From Nocardioides sp. JQ2195 (GTDB lineage Bacteria; Actinomycetota; Actinomycetes; Propionibacteriales; Nocardioidaceae), in contig NZ_CP050902.1 of NCBI RefSeq assembly GCF_012272695.1, forward strand, positions 682,001 to 746,000: a stretch of DNA of 64,000 nt, written 5' to 3'. Under the pieces are notes generated by a model. The model worked only from the letters and a program-made list of their open reading frames with translations, was not told the DNA's origin and ran no database searches. Position numbers and translations under genes: made by a program. Each line of letters begins with the position of its first letter. The stretch's first letter is position 1. Positions 18,110 through 25,870 of this stretch are shown here, piece after piece.

Positions 18110-19363
18110 ATGTCCGTCGATCGCCACGAACTGCACACCCGCAGGCTCGATGCCGTGCGCGCGTGGACGGCCTTCGTCGAGCAGGGCGACCGGGCCGAGC
18201 GGTTCGTGCGTCCGGAGATCCTCCACTCGTGGGTGCGTTCTGGCGCCGTGCTCACCCCCGACGTGACCGAGGCTCCGCTGGCCGACGAGTCCGACACCGC
18301 CGCCTACTGGGCGGGCTCACCGCTCCAGCGGGCGGTCGAGCAGGTCGAGGACGAGCTGCGGCGTACGGCCGATGACGGCGACCTCGTGCTTGCGGTGACC
18401 GACCCGGAGACCCGCATCCTCTGGACGTACGGCGGACGCGTGATGCGACACAAGGCCGAGTCGGTGAACTTCGTGGCCGGGGGCAAGTGGGACGAGTCGA
18501 GTGTCGGGACGAACGCGCTCGCCCTCGCGCTGCACACCGGTGCCCCCTCGATGGTGTTCAGCGCCGAGCACTACGCCCCGATCGTGCACAACTGGGTGTG
18601 CTGGGCGGCCCCGGTGCACAACCCGGCCACCGGGGAGCAGCTGGGCGTGATCGACCTGTCGACGACGTGGGACCGCTCCCACCCGATCGGCTTGGCGACG
18701 GCGCGGATGATGGCGCGGCTGATCGAGTCGGCGATGGCCCAGGTGGTTCCCCGGCAGTCGTCCACGCTGGTCGTGCCCGGCGCCCGGACGTCGTCCGAGT
18801 GTGGCCTCGACCTGCGCTTGCTCGGCTCGGCCGACGTGCGCCTCGACGGCGAACGGCTGCTGCTGAACCGTCGCCAGACCGAGATCCTGGCCCTGCTCAC
18901 CCTCCACCCCGAAGGCCTCAACCTCGACCAGCTGCACGCACTCCTCTACGGCGACCAGTCGATCAGCCCGTCGACGCTCAAGGCCGAGGTCTCCCACCTG
19001 CGGCACGCGGTCGGCGGCCAGCTCGCCTCGCGTCCCTACCGGCTGACGCTGCCGGTGCAGACCGACGTCGAGACGGTCGTGTGCTGCCTGCGCCAGGGGC
19101 GGGTGCGCGAGGCCGTCGCCGCGTACGGCGGTGACCTGCTCCCCGGCACCGATTCCCCCGGGCTGGGCGAGTACGCCGACTACCTGGCCGTCGCTGTGCG
19201 GGAGGCGTTGCTGGGCGATCCGGTCCCCGCAGCCGTGGCCCGCTACACCGAGCTGGCGCCGTACGACACCGAGGTCGTGGAGGCGTGCCTGGCCCGGTTG
19301 GGGGAGTCGCCGCACCCCCTGAAGCCCTTGCTCAGGGGACGGCTCGCCGCCGCCTCCCGCTGA
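18110..19363 (+). CDS. GAF-domain transcriptional regulator with C-terminal winged helix
   Basis: A 417-residue protein. Residues about 55-215 form a GAF-type sensor of the AcoR kind (KWDESSVGTNALALAL, HYAPIVHNWVCWAAPVHNP, LGVIDLSTTWD). After a linker, residues about 230-330 form an OmpR-like winged helix (LRLLGSADVRLDGERLLLNRRQTEILALL). There is no sigma-54 AAA domain. Lying between the maturation genes and coxSLMG, it is a likely activator or repressor of this module; the ligand is unknown. AGGAG lies a few bases before ATG 18110. The 204-bp upstream gap begins with a C/G homopolymer-like run and holds a GTCAC-N7-GTGAC palindrome near 18007-18023. Confidence 0.82.
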   Translation: MSVDRHELHTRRLDAVRAWTAFVEQGDRAERFVRPEILHSWVRSGAVLTPDVTEAPLADESDTAAYWAGSPLQRAVEQVEDELRRTADDGDLVLAVTDPETRILWTYGGRVMRHKAESVNFVAGGKWDESSVGTNALALALHTGAPSMVFSAEHYAPIVHNWVCWAAPVHNPATGEQLGVIDLSTTWDRSHPIGLATARMMARLIESAMAQVVPRQSSTLVVPGARTSSECGLDLRLLGSADVRLDGERLLLNRRQTEILALLTLHPEGLNLDQLHALLYGDQSISPSTLKAEVSHLRHAVGGQLASRPYRLTLPVQTDVETVVCCLRQGRVREAVAAYGGDLLPGTDSPGLGEYADYLAVAVREALLGDPVPAAVARYTELAPYDTEVVEACLARLGESPHPLKPLLRGRLAAASR

Positions 19364-19374
19364 GCCATTTCCTC

Positions 19375-19437
19375 GATAGTCCCCAACGTCTCGCAGGTCC
19401 GAACAGCCATTTCACCTGTGAGACGTTGGGGACTATC
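19375..19437 (+). repeat. Palindromic repeat, copy 2 (24-bp arms)
   Basis: The left arm (19375-19398, beginning GATAGTCCCCAACGTCTC) and right arm (19413-19437, ending GACGTTGGGGACTATC) are complementary at 23 of 24 positions, with a 14-base loop. It lies ten bases after the regulator stop and could act as a terminator, but it shares its arms with the element at 14635. Confidence 0.85.
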
Positions 19438-19525
19438 CGGAATTTGGTGCGTGGCCAACCATTCGCCAACCTCGCAGCCCTAACGTGAGCGGCGTCACAG
19501 CGTTCACGCCTGCGAGGAGTCGTCC

Positions 19526-19996
19526 ATGACCAGGATCGAAGTCACCGTCGACGGGGCGAAGGTCTCCGACGAGGTCGAGCCGCGGATGCTGCTGGTGCAG
19601 TACCTGCGGGAGAAGCTCGGGAAGACCGGCACCGTGATCGGGTGCGACACCAGCAACTGCGGCGCCTGCACGGTCCACCTCGACGGGCGCAGCGTGAAGT
19701 CGTGCAACGTGCTGGCGGTGCAGGCCGACGGTCACGAGGTGACCACCATCGAGGGCCTCGCCCAGGACGGTGAGCTGCACCCGATGCAGGCCGCCTTCCA
19801 CGAGTGCCACGCCCTGCAGTGCGGTTTCTGCACGCCGGGCATGGTGATGCAGTCGATCGACCTGCTCAACGACAACCCGAAGCCCGACGAGCAACAGATC
19901 CGGCAGGGGCTCGAGGGCAACCTGTGCCGGTGCACCGGCTACCACAACATCGTTCGCGCGGTGCAGACCGCTTCCGGGCAGGAGGTCAACAAGTGA
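19526..19996 (+). CDS. coxS: Mo-hydroxylase small subunit with two [2Fe-2S] clusters (CoxS type)
   Basis: A 156-residue iron-sulfur subunit. The plant-ferredoxin-like N-terminal cluster uses C40, C45, C48 and C60 ([16 protein letters not shown]). The helical C-terminal cluster uses C99, C102, C134 and C136 (CGFCTPGM and CRCTGY). It passes electrons from the Mo site in CoxL to FAD in CoxM. GAGGAG precedes ATG 19526. It is the first gene of a tight operon with stop/start overlaps. Confidence 0.95.
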   Translation: MTRIEVTVDGAKVSDEVEPRMLLVQYLREKLGKTGTVIGCDTSNCGACTVHLDGRSVKSCNVLAVQADGHEVTTIEGLAQDGELHPMQAAFHECHALQCGFCTPGMVMQSIDLLNDNPKPDEQQIRQGLEGNLCRCTGYHNIVRAVQTASGQEVNK

Positions 19997-22473
19997 CCGC
20001 CACACAGGATGCTCCCAGCGAGCAGCTCGAGATCGGCAGGGACCGACGGCGCAAGGAGGACCAGCGCCTGATCACCGGCCGCACCCGCTGGACCGACAAC
20101 ATCACCCTCCCGGGCATGCTCCACCTGGCCATGGTGCGCAGCCCGTTCGCCCACGCGAAGATCACCAGCATCGACACGGAGGAGGCCAAGAAGGCCCCCA
20201 ACGTGGTGACCGTGGTGACCGGCAAGGATCTCGGTGAGGAACAGGGGAGCTTGCCGAACGCCTGGCCGATCACACCCGACCAGGTCGCGCCTGCGCACCC
20301 GCCCGTCGCGATCGACCGGGCCACCTTCGCCGGCGAGATCGTGGCCGTCGTGGTGGCCAGGAGTGCCGCCGAGGCGAGGGATGCGGCCGAGCTGGTCGAC
20401 GTCGACTACGAGGAGCTCCCCGCGGCCCTCGACCTCAAGGAGGCGGCCAACGACACCACCCTCGCGCACCCCGACCTCGGCACCAACAAGTCGGCCAAGT
20501 GGGTCTTCGACTCCGGCGACGCTGGCACCGGTGGCAACGTCGACGAGGCCATCCAGAAAGCCAGGGACGGCGACGGCATCGTCATCGAGCGCGAGTTCCG
20601 CCAACAGCGGCTGATCCCCGCGTTCATGGAGCCCCGCTCCACGGTGGTCGACCCGACCGGCGAGCAGATCACGATGTGGAGCGCCACCCAGATCCCGCAC
20701 ATCCTGCGGTTCCTGCTGGCCGCGGTGCTCGGTGTCTCCGAGTCGAAGGTGCGCGTGATCGCGCCTGATGTCGGTGGTGGTTTCGGGGGCAAGCTGCAGA
20801 CCACGCCGGAGGAGTTCATCACGATGGTGATGGCCCGCCGGCTGGGCAAGCCGATCAAGTTCACCGAGACCCGCTCCGAGTCGATGATGGCCGCCCACCA
20901 CGGCCGCGACCAGTGGCAGAAGCTCACCCTGAGTGCCGAGAAGGACGGCACCGTCACCGGCTTCAAGGTCGAGCTGACGGCCGACCTCGGCTCACACGTC
21001 AGCCTGATCGGTGGCGGCGTACCCGTGCTCGGCGCGTTCATGTTCAACGCGATCTACAAGTTCCCGGCGTACCACTTCTCCGTGCAGACGGTGCTGACCA
21101 ACAAGGCCTGGACCGACGCCTACCGCGGCGCCGGCCGACCGGAGGCGACCTTCGGCATCGAGCGGATGATGACCGAGCTGGCCGCCGAGCTCGGTGTCGA
21201 CCCGCTCGAGATCCGCGAGAAGAACTGGATCAAGCACGAGGAGTTCCCGTTCACCACCGTGGCCGGCCTCGAATACGACTCCGGCAACTATGAGGCAGCG
21301 ACCGCGAAGGCCAAGGAGAACTTCGGGTACGACGAACTCCGCGCCGAGCAGCAGCAACGACGCGAGAGCAACGACCCCGTCCAGTTGGGCATCGGTGTCT
21401 CCACCTTCACCGAGATGTGCGGTCTCGCTCCGTCACGGGTGCTCGGCAGTCTCGACTACGGCGCCGGTGGCTGGGAGCACGCAACGGTGCGGATGTTGGC
21501 CACCGGCAAGGTCGAGGTGATCACCGGTGCGAGTGCTCACGGGCAGGGCCACGAAACGGCCTTCAGCCAGATCGTGGCCGACCGGCTCGGCGTACCCTTC
21601 GAAGATGTCGAGGTGCTCCACGGCGACACGATGGTGGCGCCGAAGGGCCTCGACACCTATGGCTCGCGCTCGCTCGTGGTCGGCGGTGAGGCGTTGGTCA
21701 GGGCGGCGGACAAGGTGATCGAGAAGGCGAAGCCGATCGCGGCGCACCTGCTCGAGGCCTCGCCCGACGACATCGAGTTCAAGGCCGGCCGCTTCGGTGT
21801 CCGCGGCACCGACCAGGGCCTGGCGATGGCCGAGGTGGCGTTGGCGACCTTCGCGGCGCACAACCTGCCCGACGGTGTGGAGCCGAGCCTCGACAGCGAC
21901 GCGACCTACGACCCGGTGAACTTCAACTATCCGCACGGCACCCACCTGTGTGCGATGGAGGTCGACACCGAGACCGGCGCCGTGAAGATGCGCAAATACA
22001 CCTGCGTCGACGACATCGGCAACGTGATCAACCCGCTGATCGTGGCCGGTCAGGTGCACGGCGGGCTGGTGCAGGGCATTGCTCAGGCGCTGTGGGAGGA
22101 GGCGGTGTACGACGACAACGGCACGCTGGTCTCGGCGTCGTTCGTCGACTATCTGGTGCCGACCGCGGCCGACACGATCAGCTTCGACATCGACCACACG
22201 ACCACACCGGCGCTGACGAACACACTCGGAACCAAGGGGGTTGGCGAGGCGGGCACGATCGCGTCGACGCCGGCGGTGGTCAATGCCGTCGTCGACGCGA
22301 TCCGCAAGTTCGGTGTCAACGACGTACGCATGCCCTGCACGCCCGAACGGGTGTGGAAGGCGATCCACCACAGTGGCGGCGGCGAGCCGACCACGGAGGC
22401 AGCCAAGCCCCACTTCGATCCGGCCTCGGGTGACGAGGGCACGGCAGACCGCACGGACGGAGCAAGTGAATGA
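19993..22473 (+). CDS. Molybdenum hydroxylase large subunit (form II CoxL-like)
   Basis: A catalytic subunit of 826 residues in the xanthine oxidase/CO dehydrogenase family. The Mo-cofactor-binding GGGFGGKL is at about 260, the active-site loop AYRGAGR at 376-382 and the catalytic Glu in GVGEAGT at 752. Genuine aerobic CO dehydrogenases (form I) carry AYxCSFR with the Cu-binding Cys. This protein has the form II loop without that Cys, so it may oxidise another substrate (an aldehyde or heterocycle). The start is GTG 19993 on the coxS stop (GTGA); the coxM-like gene starts on its own stop. Confidence 0.93.
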   Translation: MTATQDAPSEQLEIGRDRRRKEDQRLITGRTRWTDNITLPGMLHLAMVRSPFAHAKITSIDTEEAKKAPNVVTVVTGKDLGEEQGSLPNAWPITPDQVAPAHPPVAIDRATFAGEIVAVVVARSAAEARDAAELVDVDYEELPAALDLKEAANDTTLAHPDLGTNKSAKWVFDSGDAGTGGNVDEAIQKARDGDGIVIEREFRQQRLIPAFMEPRSTVVDPTGEQITMWSATQIPHILRFLLAAVLGVSESKVRVIAPDVGGGFGGKLQTTPEEFITMVMARRLGKPIKFTETRSESMMAAHHGRDQWQKLTLSAEKDGTVTGFKVELTADLGSHVSLIGGGVPVLGAFMFNAIYKFPAYHFSVQTVLTNKAWTDAYRGAGRPEATFGIERMMTELAAELGVDPLEIREKNWIKHEEFPFTTVAGLEYDSGNYEAATAKAKENFGYDELRAEQQQRRESNDPVQLGIGVSTFTEMCGLAPSRVLGSLDYGAGGWEHATVRMLATGKVEVITGASAHGQGHETAFSQIVADRLGVPFEDVEVLHGDTMVAPKGLDTYGSRSLVVGGEALVRAADKVIEKAKPIAAHLLEASPDDIEFKAGRFGVRGTDQGLAMAEVALATFAAHNLPDGVEPSLDSDATYDPVNFNYPHGTHLCAMEVDTETGAVKMRKYTCVDDIGNVINPLIVAGQVHGGLVQGIAQALWEEAVYDDNGTLVSASFVDYLVPTAADTISFDIDHTTTPALTNTLGTKGVGEAGTIASTPAVVNAVVDAIRKFGVNDVRMPCTPERVWKAIHHSGGGEPTTEAAKPHFDPASGDEGTADRTDGASE

Positions 22474-23324
22474 TTCCCGCACAGTTCGACTACCTGGCGC
22501 CCACCACGGTGGAGGAGGCCCTGGCGGCCCTGGCCGAGCACGGTGACGACGCGAAGATCATCGCTGGCGGTCAGAGCCTGCTGCCGGTGCTGCGGATGCG
22601 GCTCAACGCACCCGAGCTCGTCATCGACCTGGGGCGCATCGAGTCGTTGCGCGGCGTCAGCGAGGACGGCGACGCCCTGGTGATCGGGGCGATGACCACG
22701 CACACCGACGTCGGCAACGACCCGCTCGTGGCCGAGCACGCGACGCTGGTAGCCAAGGCGATCGAGCACCTCGCCGATGCCCAGGTCCGCCACCGCGGCA
22801 CGTTCGGTGGGGCGCTGGCCCACGCCGACCCGGCCGGCGACCTCGGTGCGCCGGCACTGGCCCTCGACGCGGAGTTCGTGATCACCGGGAGCGGGGGAGA
22901 GCGCCGGGTCTCGGCGGCCGACTTCTTCGAGGACTTCATGACCACCGCGATCGCCGAGGACGAGATCCTCACCTCGGTGCGCATCCCGAAGCACACCGGC
23001 TGGGGCGCCCACTACGAGAAGTTCGTGCGGGTGGCCCACCAGTGGCCGATCGTCGCGGTCGCAGCGACCGTGAAGACCGACGGCGGCACCATCTCCGAGG
23101 CCCGCGTCGGCCTGACCAACATGGGCTCGATCCCGTTGCGGGCGACCGCCGTGGAGCAGGCGCTGGTCGGCCAACCCGCCACCGACGAGGCCGTACGCCG
23201 GGCAGCGGCGGCCGCCGCCGAGGGCACCAACCCGCCCTCCGACCTCAACGGCGACGCCGACTACCGCAAGCACCTGGCGACCGTGCTGACCCGACGAGCC
23301 GTGCTCGCTGCTGCGGGGGCGTGA
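22470..23324 (+). CDS. coxM: Mo-hydroxylase medium subunit, FAD-binding (CoxM type)
   Basis: A 284-residue flavoprotein subunit. The FAD-binding segments AGGQSLLPVLRMR (residues 32-44) and RGTFGGALAHADPAGDL (about 110-126) are visible; a C-terminal CO_deh_flav_C domain follows. It accepts electrons from CoxS and hands them to an external acceptor. It starts ATGA on the large-subunit stop and overlaps the coxG-like gene by 4 bp. Confidence 0.94.
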   Translation: MIPAQFDYLAPTTVEEALAALAEHGDDAKIIAGGQSLLPVLRMRLNAPELVIDLGRIESLRGVSEDGDALVIGAMTTHTDVGNDPLVAEHATLVAKAIEHLADAQVRHRGTFGGALAHADPAGDLGAPALALDAEFVITGSGGERRVSAADFFEDFMTTAIAEDEILTSVRIPKHTGWGAHYEKFVRVAHQWPIVAVAATVKTDGGTISEARVGLTNMGSIPLRATAVEQALVGQPATDEAVRRAAAAAAEGTNPPSDLNGDADYRKHLATVLTRRAVLAAAGA

Positions 23325-24103
23325 GGTCGGTGGACCTGACGCACGAGTTCACCGTTCCCGCGACCAAGGCCGAGACCTGGGCTGCGCTCAACGACCTCGA
23401 GTCGGTGGCCGGGTGCTTCCCGGGTGCCACGGTGTCGTCCGTCGAGGGCGACACGTTCACCGGGTCGTGCAAGGTCAAGCTCGGCCCGATCGCGCTGGTC
23501 TACAACGGCTCCGGCTCCTTCACCGAGAAGGACGAGGCCGCCGGCATCATGAAGATCGAGGCCAAGGGCAAGGACAAGCGCGGCAACGGCACCGCCGGCG
23601 CCGACGTGGTCGCCACGATCACCGAGACCAGCCCGACCGAGACCAGCGTCAAGGTGGTCACCGACCTGAGCATCACCGGCAAGCCGGCGCAGTTCGGCCG
23701 CGGTGTCATCCAGGACATCAGCGACAAGCTGCTCGGCCAGTTCGTGGAGTGCCTCAAGACCAAGGTCGGGGGAGAGCCCGAAGCTGCCTCGGAACCCGAG
23801 GACGCCGAGGCCACTCCGGCCTCGGTGCCGACGGGTGCGGCGGCAGTGTCCGGACCGGATGGTGACCCGGATGCCGGACCCTCGTCCGCACCGCCGGCCA
23901 GTGCCCCATCAGGCAGTGCCCCACCGGCCAGTGCCCCATCAGGCAGTGCCCCATCAGGCAGTGCCTCGCCACCACCCGGTCAGGACGACGCCCTCGACCT
24001 GGGTGCGACGGTGGTGCCGATCCTGCTGAAGACCTACGGCAAGCAGCTGGCCGCGGCACTGGGCGTCCTCGCGCTGATCGTGTGGATCGCCCGCCGCCGC
24101 TGA
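23321..24103 (+). CDS. coxG: CoxG-like SRPBCC protein with repeat linker and membrane anchor
   Basis: About 260 residues. Residues 1-150 form a CoxG/SRPBCC domain (EFTVPATKAETWAALNDLESVAGCFPGAT at the N-terminus). A linker of Ser/Ala/Pro/Gly repeats follows, encoded by four 15-bp DNA repeats. A C-terminal hydrophobic helix, LAAALGVLALIVWIARRR, ends with a positive stop-transfer. In Oligotropha, CoxG recruits the hydroxylase to the membrane; the anchor supports that role. GTG 23321 overlaps the coxM stop (GTGA); GTG 23330 is an alternative. Confidence 0.85.
   Translation: MRSVDLTHEFTVPATKAETWAALNDLESVAGCFPGATVSSVEGDTFTGSCKVKLGPIALVYNGSGSFTEKDEAAGIMKIEAKGKDKRGNGTAGADVVATITETSPTETSVKVVTDLSITGKPAQFGRGVIQDISDKLLGQFVECLKTKVGGEPEAASEPEDAEATPASVPTGAAAVSGPDGDPDAGPSSAPPASAPSGSAPPASAPSGSAPSGSASPPPGQDDALDLGATVVPILLKTYGKQLAAALGVLALIVWIARRR
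23901..23960 (+). repeat. Four 15-bp tandem repeats in the coxG linker
   Basis: Units GTGCCCCATCAGGCA occur at 23901, 23931 and 23946, with a variant GTGCCCCACCGGCCA at 23916. Each encodes five residues of the Ser-Ala-Pro-Ser/Pro-Gly/Ala linker. Such repeats can change length by slippage. Confidence 0.85.
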
Positions 24104-24180
24104 CTTCCCGCCCCGCCCGCGGAGGTCGCCTCGTCGCAGCGAGGGATCAACTGTTCGACCATCTCGCCGGTCCACCTTCA

Positions 24181-24219
24181 CGCGCGATTTGCAGTCACCT
24201 GGTGACAGTGGATCGCGCG
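24181..24219. terminator. Compound palindrome between convergent coxG and alkB
   Basis: Outer arms CGCGCGAT/ATCGCGCG (24181-24188, 24212-24219) enclose an inner palindrome GTCACC-T-GGTGAC (24194-24206), separated by symmetric 5-base internal loops. It is placed to act as a bidirectional terminator. Confidence 0.6.
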
Positions 24220-24258
24220 CATCGTCGTCCCGAGTCGGAGTGAACGCCGACCCCGATC

Positions 24259-24978
24259 TCAGAAGACGTTGAGCGGACGGAACTGCACCGAGATGCGCGG
24301 GCCCGATCGGGCCGTCTTCGGGACACAGTGCTCCCAGGTGCGTTGGCAGGAGCCGCCCATCACCAGCAGGTCGCCGTGGCCCATGGTGAACGAGATCGAC
24401 TCCCCGCCACCCCGTGGACTGCTCGTGTGGCGCCCTTGCCGCTCGGTCGCCGTCTCACGGTCGCGGGTCGGCTTCCGGCCCGCAGCGGCCTCACGCCGCG
24501 GACGCAGGGCCAGGCGACGCGGGTCGCCGAACGAGACGATCGCGACCATGGTGTCCTCGTGACGGCCGCGACCGATGGTGTCGCCGTGCCATGCCACCGA
24601 GTCGCGCCCGTCGCGGTAGTAGCAGCAGCCGGCGCTGACGAACGGCTCCTCCAACTCCGGCAGGTAGTGGTTGCTGAGGGCCTCGCGGGCCTCGACCAGA
24701 GTCGGGTGCGGCAGGGCCTCGCCCGCGGCGTACGTGTGGAGGAGCCGTGGCACGTCGACCACCTGGTCCCACATCTCGCGGCGCTCCGCACGCCACGGCA
24801 CGTCGGCGACCAGGCGGGCGAAGACCTCGTCGGCGCCGGTGATCCAGTTGGGGCGTACGTCGACCCAAGCTGCCCGGCCGCCGGGTGTGGCCAGCGGCGT
24901 ACGCCGAGTGGGCGCGAGCGAGCCGACCTCGGGCGCGGGGGCGACGTCGAAGAGGTTGGCCTGGAACTCGACGCTCAT
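24259..24978 (-). CDS. alkB: AlkB-family 2-oxoglutarate/Fe(II) dioxygenase
   Basis: A 239-residue DNA/RNA demethylase of the AlkB type, which removes methyl lesions by oxidation. The iron ligands H131 and D133 (in WHGDT) and H217 (in WEHCVP) are present, with R228 and R234 as 2-oxoglutarate and substrate arginines (RISVQFR). There is a Gly/Arg-rich insert at residues 160-195. The start at 24978 is chosen because TATCGT lies seven bases upstream on the minus strand and a perfect SOS box lies just beyond; a longer frame to 25158 would read through the promoter. SOS control suggests induction by DNA damage. Confidence 0.9.
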   Translation of the reverse strand: MSVEFQANLFDVAPAPEVGSLAPTRRTPLATPGGRAAWVDVRPNWITGADEVFARLVADVPWRAERREMWDQVVDVPRLLHTYAAGEALPHPTLVEAREALSNHYLPELEEPFVSAGCCYYRDGRDSVAWHGDTIGRGRHEDTMVAIVSFGDPRRLALRPRREAAAGRKPTRDRETATERQGRHTSSPRGGGESISFTMGHGDLLVMGGSCQRTWEHCVPKTARSGPRISVQFRPLNVF

Positions 24979-24985
24979 GGAGCCG

Positions 24986-24991
24986 ACGATA
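24986..24991 (-). promoter_or_regulatory. -10 element TATCGT of alkB (leaderless type)
   Basis: On the minus strand TATCGT ends seven bases before the alkB ATG at 24978, so the mRNA likely begins at the start codon. Confidence 0.5.
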
Positions 24992-25000
24992 ACAGATTGA

Positions 25001-25016
25001 TCGAACAACCGTTCGA
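25001..25016. promoter_or_regulatory. SOS box (LexA operator)
   Basis: TCGAACAACCGTTCGA is a perfect palindrome (TCGAAC-N4-GTTCGA) matching the actinobacterial/Bacillus-type LexA box. It covers the expected -35 position of the alkB promoter, 22 bp upstream of the start codon. Confidence 0.85.
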
Positions 25017-25098
25017 ACAGTTCTCGGGGTGTCAGGGGTGTCCCGGAACCAACCCTGAACTCCGCACAGATCCATGTTCGGCTGTCGGCGCGATCCTC

Positions 25099-25104
25099 TA
25101 GGTT
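25099..25104 (+). promoter_or_regulatory. -10 element TAGGTT of the ABC exporter operon (leaderless type)
   Basis: TAGGTT ends seven bases before ATG 25112. The region from 24979 to 25111 is divergent, with the alkB promoter and SOS box on the other side. Confidence 0.5.
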
Positions 25105-25111
25105 GGTGCCC

Positions 25112-25864
25112 ATGACCACCGACGCCGCGCCCGCGGCACGCGTTGCGAACCTCACCAAGACCTACGGCACCGGACAAGCGACCGTGCGTGCCCTCGACGA
25201 CGTCACGCTCGAGATCGGTGCGGGGGAGTTCACCGCGGTGATGGGGCCCAGCGGGTCGGGCAAGTCGACGCTGATGCACTGTTGTGCGGCCCTGGACACG
25301 GCAGACGGCGGCACCGTGCACATCGGGGAGCACGAGCTCACCGACATGAACGACAAGCAGCTCACCCGGCTGCGACGCGACGAGATCGGCTTCGTCTTCC
25401 AGTCCTTCAACCTGGTGCCGACGCTGACCGCCGACGAGAACATCAAGCTGCCGATGGCGATCGCCGGCCGCAAGCCCGACCAGGAGTGGTACGACACGGT
25501 GATCTCCACCGTCGACCTCGGCAGCCGGCTCAAGCACAAGCCCAGCGAGCTCTCCGGTGGTCAGCAGCAACGCGTGGCGGTGGCCCGCGCCCTGGCCAGC
25601 CGGCCGAGCATCGTGTTCGCCGACGAGCCCACCGGCAACCTGGACTCCAGGTCCGGCGCCGAGGTGCTCACCCTCCTGCGCGACAGCGTGGACCAGCACG
25701 GCCAGACCATCGTGATGGTCACCCACGACCCCGTCGCCGCGGCGTACACCGACCGGGTGGTCTTCCTCGCCGACGGTCGCATCGTCGACGAGCTGCGCCA
25801 CCCCGACCGCGAGGCGATCCTCGACAAGATGGCTGACCTCACCGCGCGCGAGCTCGGGGTCTGA
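25112..25864 (+). CDS. ABC transporter ATP-binding protein (MacB/LolD type)
   Basis: A 250-residue ATPase with Walker A GPSGSGKST (residues about 46-54), Q-loop in VFQSFNLVPTLTADENI, signature LSGGQQQRVAVARAL, Walker B IVFADEPTGNLD and the switch His in VTHD. The sequence type matches ATPases that pair with FtsX-like permeases such as the one encoded six bases downstream. The complex probably exports a peptide or lipid-like compound or acts in envelope processes; the substrate is unknown. It is preceded by a leaderless-type promoter. Confidence 0.95.
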   Translation: MTTDAAPAARVANLTKTYGTGQATVRALDDVTLEIGAGEFTAVMGPSGSGKSTLMHCCAALDTADGGTVHIGEHELTDMNDKQLTRLRRDEIGFVFQSFNLVPTLTADENIKLPMAIAGRKPDQEWYDTVISTVDLGSRLKHKPSELSGGQQQRVAVARALASRPSIVFADEPTGNLDSRSGAEVLTLLRDSVDQHGQTIVMVTHDPVAAAYTDRVVFLADGRIVDELRHPDREAILDKMADLTARELGV

Positions 25865-25870
25865 GCGCCG

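Noticed and set aside
19993..22473. True (form I) carbon monoxide dehydrogenase
   Set aside because: The active-site loop is AYRGAGR; the Cu-binding Cys of AYxCSFR is missing.
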